A stretch of 21,118 bases of DNA. Source: Candidatus Woesearchaeota archaeon. GTDB lineage: Archaea; Nanobdellota; Nanobdellia; SCGC-AAA011-G17; JACPNG01. The notes under the pieces were generated by a model, which worked only from the letters and a program-made list of their open reading frames with translations, was not told where the DNA came from and did no database searches. Shown here piece by piece: positions 1-5,553 of the stretch (the first letter of the stretch is position 1; every line of letters begins with the position of its first letter). The position numbers and the translations under genes were made by a program. The stretch covers positions 1 to 21,118 of the forward strand of contig JACPNI010000060.1 in NCBI GenBank assembly GCA_016185555.1, read 5' to 3'.

Positions 1-420
1 ATCTATTCTCATCCTCCCTAATTGACTGTAATTCTGCATATAATCCATATAATTATTAGCAGATTTAACATTCTTAAAATTTCTAACGCTGTCCCTTAAT
101 CTTTTTATTCCATTTACTAATTTTGTTTCGGCTTCACCAATTTCAGATTCATCTAAGACAACATGCATAAAATTAACCAGGAGATTATCGTCATTAAGCT
201 CTTTCATAAGCTTTGTAGAATAGTCATTTTTGGCCTTTAATTTAATCTCAGAAACAAGATGTTTTACCATATAAGGTAAATCAGTATCAAATAAAAATCT
301 CTTCTGTACTTGCCTCTCTTCATCATTTTCATCATAAACAAAAAGCAAATCAAAGAAATTTCTATTTGTATCGACCTTAATTGCCTCTATTCTCTTAAAT
401 CTTATCTGAATTTTATGCAT
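1..420 (-). CDS. Unrecognised protein, partial (C-terminus beyond left edge)
   Basis: The frame is open on the minus strand from an ATG at 420 down to base 1, giving 140 visible residues that begin MHKIQIRFKRIEAIKVDTNR. The stop lies outside the window. The sequence is charged and soluble, with an acidic patch (YDENDEE) near residue 30, then mixed helical-looking sequence; I see no membrane segment and no family motif. The start codon lies one base after the stop of the upstream MgtC-family gene, so it is almost certainly the third gene of that operon and translationally coupled. A link to ion homeostasis or membrane stress could only be guessed from MgtC. I do not recognise the family. Confidence 0.7.
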   Translation of the reverse strand, partial: MHKIQIRFKRIEAIKVDTNRNFFDLLFVYDENDEERQVQKRFLFDTDLPYMVKHLVSEIKLKAKNDYSTKLMKELNDDNLLVNFMHVVLDESEIGEAETKLVNGIKRLRDSVRNFKNVKSANNYMDYMQNYSQLGRMRID

Positions 421-421
421 C

Positions 422-868
422 TTATTTATGCTCGTACTCTTTCACCTTTCTTAAGACTTCTAGTGTAAAATAAGATAAAACCGTTGTGAAAAATGCTGCA
501 AAATAAAATCCTGCACCAAGAGCCATTCCAATAGCCGCGATTACCCATAAACTTGCTGCTGTAGTTAAACCTATTACAACTTGTTTAGATTCGCTTGTCG
601 ACCTCATTATTGTTCCTGCACCTAAAAATCCGATTCCCGTAACTATGCCTGCGGCAACCCTTGAAGGATCAACCTTATCACCGCTAAAGGCATAAATTGA
701 AGTAAGAGTGATTAAGGTAGAACCCAAACAGACCAGAATATGTGTCCTTAACCCTGCAGAACCCTTACCATGTTTCTCTCTTTCATAACCAACAATCCCC
801 GCTAAAAACACTGCCAAAAGCAACCTAAAGGTTATCTCCAAATCCAAATTTGAAAAAAAACTTAGCAT
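422..868 (-). CDS. MgtC/SapB-family inner-membrane protein
   Basis: A small integral membrane protein of the MgtC/SapB family, about 148 residues. Family signatures are clear: an early GYERE motif after the first membrane helix, GLRTHILVCLGS, a glycine-rich GIGFLGAGTI helix and GLTTAASLWVIAAIG. Four hydrophobic helices are expected, as in the conserved MgtC membrane domain. The cytoplasmic C-terminal domain of long MgtC proteins is absent, so this is the short form. I chose the ATG at 868, which has a strong Shine-Dalgarno sequence (GAGGTG, 875-880 on the minus strand) six bases upstream; a GTG at 877 would lie inside that site. It is the middle gene of a three-gene operon, 15 bases after the coiled-coil protein. 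Bacterial relatives are linked to Mg-limitation and virulence; the archaeal role is unknown. Confidence 0.9.
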   Translation of the reverse strand: MLSFFSNLDLEITFRLLLAVFLAGIVGYEREKHGKGSAGLRTHILVCLGSTLITLTSIYAFSGDKVDPSRVAAGIVTGIGFLGAGTIMRSTSESKQVVIGLTTAASLWVIAAIGMALGAGFYFAAFFTTVLSYFTLEVLRKVKEYEHK

Positions 869-883
869 TCTCTTCACCTCATC

Positions 884-1492
884 TCAAATTTTTTGTTGTA
901 ATTTTATTTTCTTTTTCTCCTTTTTTGTTAAACAGGGATTTTTTTCTGTTGAAATTATAAAAGTTTGCTTACCTTTTCTCCTTTTTTGTATAAAACCTAA
1001 CTCTTCTAAATTACTTGTATACTCTGAAATAGTTGATCTTATTGATTCATAATTTTTATCTGGATATATCTCTTGCGCCAGGTATTTTAAACTAATCCAT
1101 CTTTTTGGTGTTTCTTTTTCTATTGCAGCAAGCCTATAACATAATATCTTTTGCACTTCTGTCAACAATTCCCACTCATCGGTTTTTGGATATTTTTTAT
1201 CTTCCTCAAGGTTTATTGTACCTTGAGCAACAACCTTAGGTTTAATGTTATAAGATACTTCAAGCTCTTGAATTTTATTTATATCCCTTTCAATTCTTGT
1301 AATTCTTCTTTCGATTTCTTTTAGAGAGATCGCATGATGTTGTTGTTTTTCTTTAAAATGATTTATCCACCTACCAACGTGTTGTAAATTACCATTAATA
1401 TTTGAGACAGAATCATGTAACAAAGAACGTAACTCTTTTATTTTTTTATGATGCTCCTCTTCATTCCTCTTCTTTTTAAACCACCAAAACAT
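884..1492 (-). CDS. Coiled-coil plus winged-helix DNA-binding protein, putative regulator
   Basis: A 202-residue soluble protein. The N-terminus (FWWFKKKRNEEEHHKKIKE) is basic and aromatic. A long helical, coiled-coil-like segment covers about residues 15-80, including two helical stretches rich in I, L, R and E. Residues 105-182 look like a winged helix: a first helix around EVQKILCYRLAAIE, a helix-turn-helix around WISLKYLAQEIYPDKNYESI, and a basic wing (QKRRKGKQTFII). The tail is lysine-rich. The gene opens the operon with MgtC and has a TATA-like box at 1514-1522, 22-30 bases before the ATG, consistent with leaderless transcription. A cluster of GAACGTTC palindromes lies just upstream, so autoregulation is plausible. 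The architecture resembles the protein at 4574-5194. The specific function is unknown. Confidence 0.8.
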   Translation of the reverse strand: MFWWFKKKRNEEEHHKKIKELRSLLHDSVSNINGNLQHVGRWINHFKEKQQHHAISLKEIERRITRIERDINKIQELEVSYNIKPKVVAQGTINLEEDKKYPKTDEWELLTEVQKILCYRLAAIEKETPKRWISLKYLAQEIYPDKNYESIRSTISEYTSNLEELGFIQKRRKGKQTFIISTEKNPCLTKKEKKKIKLQQKI

Positions 1493-1513
1493 ATCATTTT
1501 ATAGCATTCTTTT

Positions 1514-1522
1514 TTTATATAA
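1514..1522 (-). promoter_or_regulatory. TATA box of the minus-strand MgtC operon
   Basis: Read on the minus strand this is TTATATAAA, 22-30 bases before the ATG at 1492, preceded by the purine-rich CCAAAAG that could serve as a BRE. The spacing fits an archaeal promoter giving a nearly leaderless transcript. Confidence 0.6.
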
Positions 1523-1540
1523 CTTTTGGTTTTCTTCTAC

Positions 1541-1597
1541 GAACGTTCTAAGACGTATATAGAACGTTCTACTATCGTTCGACGAACATTCCGAACA
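1541..1597. promoter_or_regulatory. Cluster of GAACGTTC-type palindromes, candidate operator array
   Basis: GAACGTTC occurs as a perfect palindrome at 1541-1548 and within AGAACGTTCT at 1561-1570. A third, imperfect copy GAACATTC is at 1584-1591. The three centres are 21 and 22 bases apart, two helical turns, so the sites face the same side of the DNA. Between and around them lie GTTCGaCGAAC (1577-1587) and a further CGAAC (1592-1596). The block lies about 20 bases upstream of the minus-strand TATA box and about 155 bases upstream of the argS TATA box. It looks like binding sites for a dimeric regulator, perhaps the winged-helix protein encoded by the first gene of the operon. Confidence 0.55.
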
Positions 1598-1750
1598 ATT
1601 TTTATTTATAAATAAAAGTAAAAAAATTTTGTTAAGAATAATTCAAAAAAGAAGAGATTAAAACCGAACAAAACTTAAAAAAGGTAAGAAAAAAACTCGA
1701 TAATTTTCTTAGTTTCAAGAAAAAATGAGAGATTAAAATAATGAAAAAAG

Positions 1751-1758
1751 TTATAAAG
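1751..1758 (+). promoter_or_regulatory. TATA box of argS
   Basis: TTATAAAG lies 22-29 bases before the argS ATG at 1780 with a purine-rich run before it. This suggests a leaderless transcript; no Shine-Dalgarno sequence is seen before that ATG. The rest of the 1493-1779 spacer is AT-rich and holds no gene I can support. Confidence 0.55.
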
Positions 1759-1779
1759 TAAACAACGTTTAGATAGTTC

Positions 1780-2640
1780 ATGTTCAAAAATGAAATTATA
1801 AAGGTAGTTTCAGAAGTGCTTGGAAGAGAAAGTAAAGAAATTGAGAGTTTGATAGAAGTCCCTCCAGACCCAAAACTTGGTGATTTTGCACTTCCTTGTT
1901 TTACTTTTGCAAAAGAACTAAAAAAATCCCCTGTGGAAGTAGCAAAAGAGCTTGAAAATAAACTAAAAGTGAGAGTTAAATTTTTTAAGGAAATAAAAGC
2001 AACAGGACCTTATTTAAACTTTTTTATTAATGAGGTAAAATTCACCGAACATACTCTTAAAGAAATAGAAACAAAAAAGGAAAAGTATGCGTTTAACACT
2101 TCTGGAAAGGGTAAAGTGGTGCTAATTGAGTATAGTTCTCCGAATTCAAATAAACCCTTACATATAGGTCACTTAAGAAATGAGACTTTAGGGATGACTT
2201 TAATTAACCTTTTTGAGAGAAATTCATATAAAGTCGTTAAAGCGAACTTAATAAATGACCGTGGAATCCATATATGCAAAGTGATGTTAGCCTATCTCAA
2301 GTGGGCAAAGGGTAAAGACCCAGATAAAAAACCAGATCATTTTATAGGGGATTTATATGTAATGTATTCAAAAAATGAAACTCCTGAAATAGAAAAAGAA
2401 GCACATTTACTTCTTAAGAAGTGGGAAGATAAAGATAAACCTGTAAGGAAGCTATGGAAAAAACTTAACTCTTGGGCAATAAAGGGAATAAAAGAGACTT
2501 ACAAAGAATTTGGATCAAAATTTGATTATATATTCTATGAAAGCCAGTTCTATGATAAATCAAAAAAGCTAATTGAAGAGGGGATTGAAAAGGGTATTTT
2601 TTTTAAGGATAATACGGGGGCAATATTTGCCGTATCTTAA
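1780..2640 (+). CDS. argS: Arginyl-tRNA synthetase, N-terminal part (frame broken near 2630)
   Basis: The N-terminal part of class I arginyl-tRNA synthetase, which charges tRNA-Arg in the cytoplasm using ATP. Residues 1-85 are the ArgS-specific additive domain that binds the tRNA, with the family stretch PPDPKLGDFALPCF. The catalytic Rossmann domain follows with the HIGH motif at residues 128-131 (NKPLHIGHLRNE) and NDRGIHICK at 159-167. The frame ends at 286 with a stop after TGAIFAVS, exactly where ArgS should continue to its LRSDGTSVY-like segment. That segment is present in the -1 frame immediately after, and the rest of the enzyme follows at 2664-3455. Correcting one base around 2630-2637 would give one protein of about 559 residues, a normal ArgS length. 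Either a sequencing error, a real mutation or recoding explains this. Confidence 0.9.
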   Translation: MFKNEIIKVVSEVLGRESKEIESLIEVPPDPKLGDFALPCFTFAKELKKSPVEVAKELENKLKVRVKFFKEIKATGPYLNFFINEVKFTEHTLKEIETKKEKYAFNTSGKGKVVLIEYSSPNSNKPLHIGHLRNETLGMTLINLFERNSYKVVKANLINDRGIHICKVMLAYLKWAKGKDPDKKPDHFIGDLYVMYSKNETPEIEKEAHLLLKKWEDKDKPVRKLWKKLNSWAIKGIKETYKEFGSKFDYIFYESQFYDKSKKLIEEGIEKGIFFKDNTGAIFAVS

Positions 2641-2663
2641 GGGGGGACGGAACATCTGTTTAC

Positions 2664-3455
2664 ATGACTAATGACCTTCCTTTTACCGAATATAAATTTG
2701 AAAAATTCAAGCCTGACCTTATTATATGGTGTGTTGGGTCTGAACAAAATTTATATTTTAAACAACTCTTTAAGGTTTTTGAAAAACTTGGACACCCATT
2801 AGCCCAAAGGTGTGTACATTTTTCTTATGGTATGGTAAATCTCCCATCGGGTAAAATGAAGTCAAGAGAAGGGAATGTTATTGATGCTGATGACCTTATA
2901 GATGAACTAAAGGTGCTTGCTGAAAAAGAAACTAGAGAAAAAAAGAAAGTAAAGGAGAAAGAGGTTAAGAAGATAGCCCGGTTAATAGCTCTTGGGGCAA
3001 TTAAGTTTTACTTATCTAAGTCTGAAGCTGCAAAAGATATTTTATTCGAATCAGACAAAGCAGTATCATTTGATGGGGAAACCGGACCTTATATCCAATA
3101 TTCTTATACTAGGATAATTTCAATACTAAAAAAAGGGAAAAGCTCTGTAAAAAAGGCATTATCAAAAAAGATAGACTATAACCTACTAGGAGATAAAAAA
3201 GAATTTGCCTTGGCAAAAGAATTATCAATATATCCTGAGATAATAAAGAAAGCTGCAAAAGAACTAAAACCGCATATCGTCTCAAACTATATATACCAAT
3301 TAGCACAAACATTTAACGACTTTTATCATACTTGTCAATGTGTAGGGAGTGACAAAAAGCTTACTGATGCCAGATTGAAGCTTATTGCAGCCACTTCGAT
3401 TGTATTAAAGGATGGATTAAAGGTCTTAGGAATTGAAGCTCCTGAGAATATGTAA
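2664..3455 (+). CDS. argS: Arginyl-tRNA synthetase, C-terminal part
   Basis: This continues the ArgS begun at 1780. The true reading frame is already correct upstream of this ATG: bases 2634-2663 read ILRGDGTSVY, so the ATG is probably an internal Met and not a start. The segment holds IIWCVGSEQ and the KMSKS-loop equivalent KMKSREGN at residues 64-71, needed for ATP binding. The DALR-type anticodon-binding domain follows from about residue 140 (FDGETGPYIQYSYTR) to the end, which reads VLGIEAPENM as in intact ArgS proteins. All catalytic and anticodon-binding elements are therefore present across the two frames, which argues against decay. No Shine-Dalgarno sequence precedes 2664, so independent translation is not favoured. 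Confidence 0.9.
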   Translation: MTNDLPFTEYKFEKFKPDLIIWCVGSEQNLYFKQLFKVFEKLGHPLAQRCVHFSYGMVNLPSGKMKSREGNVIDADDLIDELKVLAEKETREKKKVKEKEVKKIARLIALGAIKFYLSKSEAAKDILFESDKAVSFDGETGPYIQYSYTRIISILKKGKSSVKKALSKKIDYNLLGDKKEFALAKELSIYPEIIKKAAKELKPHIVSNYIYQLAQTFNDFYHTCQCVGSDKKLTDARLKLIAATSIVLKDGLKVLGIEAPENM

Positions 3456-3532
3456 TCTACCCTGTTTCCTTATTGTTCATAAAAGATTTTATAACCTCAT
3501 TGCTTGGTTGTACTCTTTCCAATCTTTACTGT

Positions 3533-3907
3533 TTACCTTCCTAAGATACAACCACTCCTCTTTATTTTGTAAAACTTACCTTCTCTTATATCTTGGGCAA
3601 TTCTTTCTAGATTATAACTTTCTCTTCTTTCTTGATTGTTCCAACTTGTTTGTAGTGTAGCTTCTGCGATTTGTTCTGGAGTAAATTCTTCCAGCGTCCT
3701 TCTTGAAAAGAGGATTCCACTTACATTATTATAAAAGATAGAGACCAAATCTGTACATCTAAATGTATCTTTTGTAAGTGGGGACCTTCCATAACCCAAT
3801 AAATCTCCTATACCATTCTTTATATTTTGTTGTAAATAACTTCCAACATACAGTCCCCCTAAGAAAAGAAGGCTACCAATCCCAATTGATTTTACTGTTC
3901 TATTCAT
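3533..3907 (-). CDS. Membrane-anchored orphan protein
   Basis: A 124-residue protein with a short basic N-terminus and one hydrophobic helix at about residues 8-26 (a signal anchor, GIGSLLFLGGLYVGSYL), followed by a hydrophilic domain predicted to lie outside the membrane. Two cysteines, about residues 51 and 120, could pair. No family is recognised. The call is supported by a strong Shine-Dalgarno sequence (GGGAGGT, 3912-3918 on the minus strand) four bases before the ATG, and a TATA-like box at 3954-3961 that would give a leader of about 20 bases. It is convergent with argS and divergent from the gene at 4040. Plus-strand frames over the same bases have no comparable signals. Confidence 0.65.
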   Translation of the reverse strand: MNRTVKSIGIGSLLFLGGLYVGSYLQQNIKNGIGDLLGYGRSPLTKDTFRCTDLVSIFYNNVSGILFSRRTLEEFTPEQIAEATLQTSWNNQERRESYNLERIAQDIREGKFYKIKRSGCILGR

Positions 3908-3953
3908 TTTTACCTCCCATAATCATTTCTTATAGATTTTCGATAGCCTCTTC

Positions 3954-3961
3954 TTTATAAA
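3954..3961 (-). promoter_or_regulatory. TATA box of the 3533-3907 gene
   Basis: On the minus strand this reads TTTATAAA, about 47-54 bases before the ATG at 3907. It would start the transcript near 3930, leaving a short leader that carries the GGGAGGT ribosome site. Confidence 0.5.
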
Positions 3962-4010
3962 TCTTTAGTTTTATAACCATTTTAAAGTGAGTAATTCAAT
4001 CACCCAAATC

Positions 4011-4018
4011 TTTATAAA
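4011..4018 (+). promoter_or_regulatory. TATA box of the 4040-4495 gene
   Basis: TTTATAAA lies 22-29 bases before the ATG at 4040, the leaderless spacing, and no Shine-Dalgarno sequence is present between them. Confidence 0.55.
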
Positions 4019-4039
4019 AACACCAAAAATAACAACAGA

Positions 4040-4495
4040 ATGCCAATAATTGGGTTTAACTTAAATAAACTCTTAGTAGAAAAAAATAAACCAGTTGAAA
4101 GGGGAATTACTGTAAATAATAATCTTGAAATAAAGGATATTGTAAAAGCTGCTGTTGAGTTCGGGGGGAAGGCTGAAGAAGTACTAAGGTTTGACTTTGA
4201 GTTTTCAGCAGAATACAACCCAGAGATAGGCAAAATCTTGATTGCTGGCGATGTGCTGTATATAGATAAAGAAAAAGAGATAAAAAGAATATTAGAAGAG
4301 TGGAAGAAAACAAAAATAGTTGAACCTGAGTTGTTTTCAAGGATTATGAACAATATTTTAGTAAAATGCAACATAAAAGCCCTAAATATGGCTTTGGAAG
4401 TTAACCTTCCCCCCCACCTTACTATGCCTTTGATAGTACAAGGAGAAAAAACAGAAGGGAAGGAAAGGGAAGGAAAGGCAGCATACATTGGGTAA
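4040..4495 (+). CDS. Conserved archaeal protein, possibly SecB-like fold
   Basis: A 151-residue soluble protein. About residues 1-75 look like alternating beta strands (ending KILIAGDVLYI). Two helices follow, KEKEIKRILEEWKK and a longer one around PELFSRIMNNILVKCNIKALNMA, then a proline-bearing segment VNLPPHLTMPLI and a charged tail. I associate this layout (beta region, EWKK helix, ILxKCNIKAL helix, NLPP turn) with a small archaeal family sometimes compared to the SecB chaperone fold; that comparison is from memory and weak. If right, the protein would bind unfolded clients. The KTEGKEREGKA tail is low-complexity. It is a single gene with its own TATA box. Confidence 0.7.
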   Translation: MPIIGFNLNKLLVEKNKPVERGITVNNNLEIKDIVKAAVEFGGKAEEVLRFDFEFSAEYNPEIGKILIAGDVLYIDKEKEIKRILEEWKKTKIVEPELFSRIMNNILVKCNIKALNMALEVNLPPHLTMPLIVQGEKTEGKEREGKAAYIG

Positions 4496-4533
4496 AAATT
4501 AAACAAAGACCAAACACTTTCTAAACAGTCACC

Positions 4534-4541
4534 TTTATATA
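4534..4541 (+). promoter_or_regulatory. TATA box of the 4574-5194 gene
   Basis: TTTATATA lies 33-40 bases before the ATG at 4574, giving a leader of about ten bases. Confidence 0.45.
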
Positions 4542-4573
4542 CTTGTTAATATTAATCTTCTTAGGGTTATAAA

Positions 4574-5194
4574 ATGGAAGAAAAAGAGGTCAGAATTGAA
4601 AAAGAGGAAGAAAATAGTCTTTTTTTAGATAAAGAAATAGTTTCAATCCTTAAAAAAGAAATAAACTTAAAAAATGAGGTTATTTCACAAAAAAACAATG
4701 AAATTTTAGCTTTAAACACCAAAATAAGCCTTCTTTTAGGTAAAGTAACTGAAATAGAGCAAAAAATCGACATTAAAAATATAAGTTCCATAGGAAACCG
4801 GGGGGTCAACAACAATCAACAACAATCAACAATTACTGCTAGACCCCTTAATGTTGAGGGATTTAAAGAAGGTTTAGAACTTAAGTTTAAGTCATTAACA
4901 GACAGGGAGTTTTCTGTATTCTTAGCAATATACCAGCTTGAGGAAGAGTTGGGGAGAGTTACTTATCCTGACATTGCGAACAAACTAAAAATCTCAGAAA
5001 TAACCATAAGGTGTTATGTAAACAGTATCCTAAACAAAAATATCCCTGTTGAGCGAAGAAGACACTTTAACAAAAAAAGTTATTTAACAATTAATAATCA
5101 GTTTAGGTCTTTAAATCTGGTTGGGCTAATCTTAAAAATAAGAGAAGGAAATGAACAACAACCAATAATTCTTGACCCAATAACAACTACTTAA
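4574..5194 (+). CDS. Coiled-coil plus helix-turn-helix protein, putative regulator
   Basis: A 206-residue soluble protein. Residues 1-65 are highly charged and heptad-like (KEINLKNEVISQKNNEILAL and so on), so a coiled coil is likely. A polar linker NNNQQQ follows, encoded by imperfect ten-base repeats. The DNA-binding part is at about residues 105-175: a first helix beginning LTDREFSVFLAIYQLEEELG, then a helix-turn-helix around YPDIANKLKISEITIRCYV, and a basic stretch PVERRRHF. LTDRE...ANKL...TIRCYVNSIL resembles LuxR/sigma-70 region 4 or a winged helix. It has the same architecture as the 884-1492 protein without clear sequence identity. Next downstream is another small winged-helix gene with its own promoter. 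Probably a transcription factor or DNA-organising protein; targets unknown. Confidence 0.75.
   Translation: MEEKEVRIEKEEENSLFLDKEIVSILKKEINLKNEVISQKNNEILALNTKISLLLGKVTEIEQKIDIKNISSIGNRGVNNNQQQSTITARPLNVEGFKEGLELKFKSLTDREFSVFLAIYQLEEELGRVTYPDIANKLKISEITIRCYVNSILNKNIPVERRRHFNKKSYLTINNQFRSLNLVGLILKIREGNEQQPIILDPITTT
4806..4833 (+). repeat. Ten-base tandem repeat inside a coding region
   Basis: TCAACAACAA is repeated at 4806-4815 and 4816-4825, with a partial third copy at 4826-4833. It encodes the polar NNNQQQ linker between the coiled coil and the DNA-binding part. The unit is not a multiple of three, so gain or loss of a copy would break the frame. Confidence 0.6.
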
Positions 5195-5212
5195 TCTTTT
5201 AACCGAGTAAAT

Positions 5213-5221
5213 ATTTATATA
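5213..5221 (+). promoter_or_regulatory. TATA box of the 5244-5513 gene
   Basis: ATTTATATA lies 23-31 bases before the ATG at 5244, the leaderless spacing. Confidence 0.5.
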
Positions 5222-5243
5222 CTTAAACTTCTTTTCTATTCAA

Positions 5244-5513
5244 ATGTCAAAAATATCAAATAAAAACATTGAGAAAATAAAAAATGAAGTACTGTATGTG
5301 CTCTTTGAAAGCAAATTAAGTGGGCTATTTACAAAAGAAATTGCTGACGAAGTAGCTCGGGATGATGAATTTATTTTAGGTATGTTAAAAGAATTTGAAA
5401 AGAATAATATTATAAAGATAGTAAACCCCCCTTCAAAAACTAACTTTATAAGAAGGAAGAAATGGATTATGACAGAAGAAGCCTATAAAAAGTATAAAGA
5501 ACTAAACCTTTAG
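5244..5513 (+). CDS. Small winged-helix DNA-binding protein
   Basis: An 89-residue protein that is essentially one winged-helix domain. A first helix (NIEKIKNEVLYVLFESKLSG) is followed by a helix-turn-helix (LFTKEIADEVARDDEFILGMLKEFEKNNII), a wing with basic residues (PPSKTNFIRRKKWIMTE) and a last short helix. The layout, with a conserved-looking FTKEIADEV turn and a KKWIMTEEAYKKY end, is that of small archaeal transcription factors of the MarR/ArsR/Rpc34-like superfamily, but I cannot name the family. It has its own TATA box and is convergent with lon, 40 bases from its stop. Confidence 0.75.
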   Translation: MSKISNKNIEKIKNEVLYVLFESKLSGLFTKEIADEVARDDEFILGMLKEFEKNNIIKIVNPPSKTNFIRRKKWIMTEEAYKKYKELNL

Positions 5514-5553
5514 CTCTCTTTAATTAATTTCTGCAACTCTTCCCGATACTTTT

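Noticed and set aside
1601..1616. Perfect 16-base AT palindrome TTTATTTATAAATAAA
   Set aside because: In such AT-rich DNA a low-complexity palindrome of this kind is expected by chance, and it is not placed like a promoter element or hairpin terminator.
1652..1739. Repeated AGAGATTAAAA (1653-1663 and 1728-1738)
   Set aside because: Only two short purine-rich copies, with no further structure; probably compositional.
2641..2646. Run of six G as the cause of the argS frame break
   Set aside because: The stop codon at 2638-2640 lies before the run, so an indel there could not restore the frame; the change must lie between about 2630 and 2637.
3433..3660. Plus-strand frame of 75 residues overlapping the argS end
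   Set aside because: It starts inside argS, has no Shine-Dalgarno sequence or TATA box, and its Phe/Leu-rich sequence is the antisense shadow of the better-supported minus-strand gene at 3533-3907.
4012..4506. Minus-strand frame of 164 residues
   Set aside because: It is antisense to the 4040-4495 gene, and its Ser/Phe-rich composition is typical of shadow frames. No start signals are seen, and the plus-strand gene has a well-placed TATA box.
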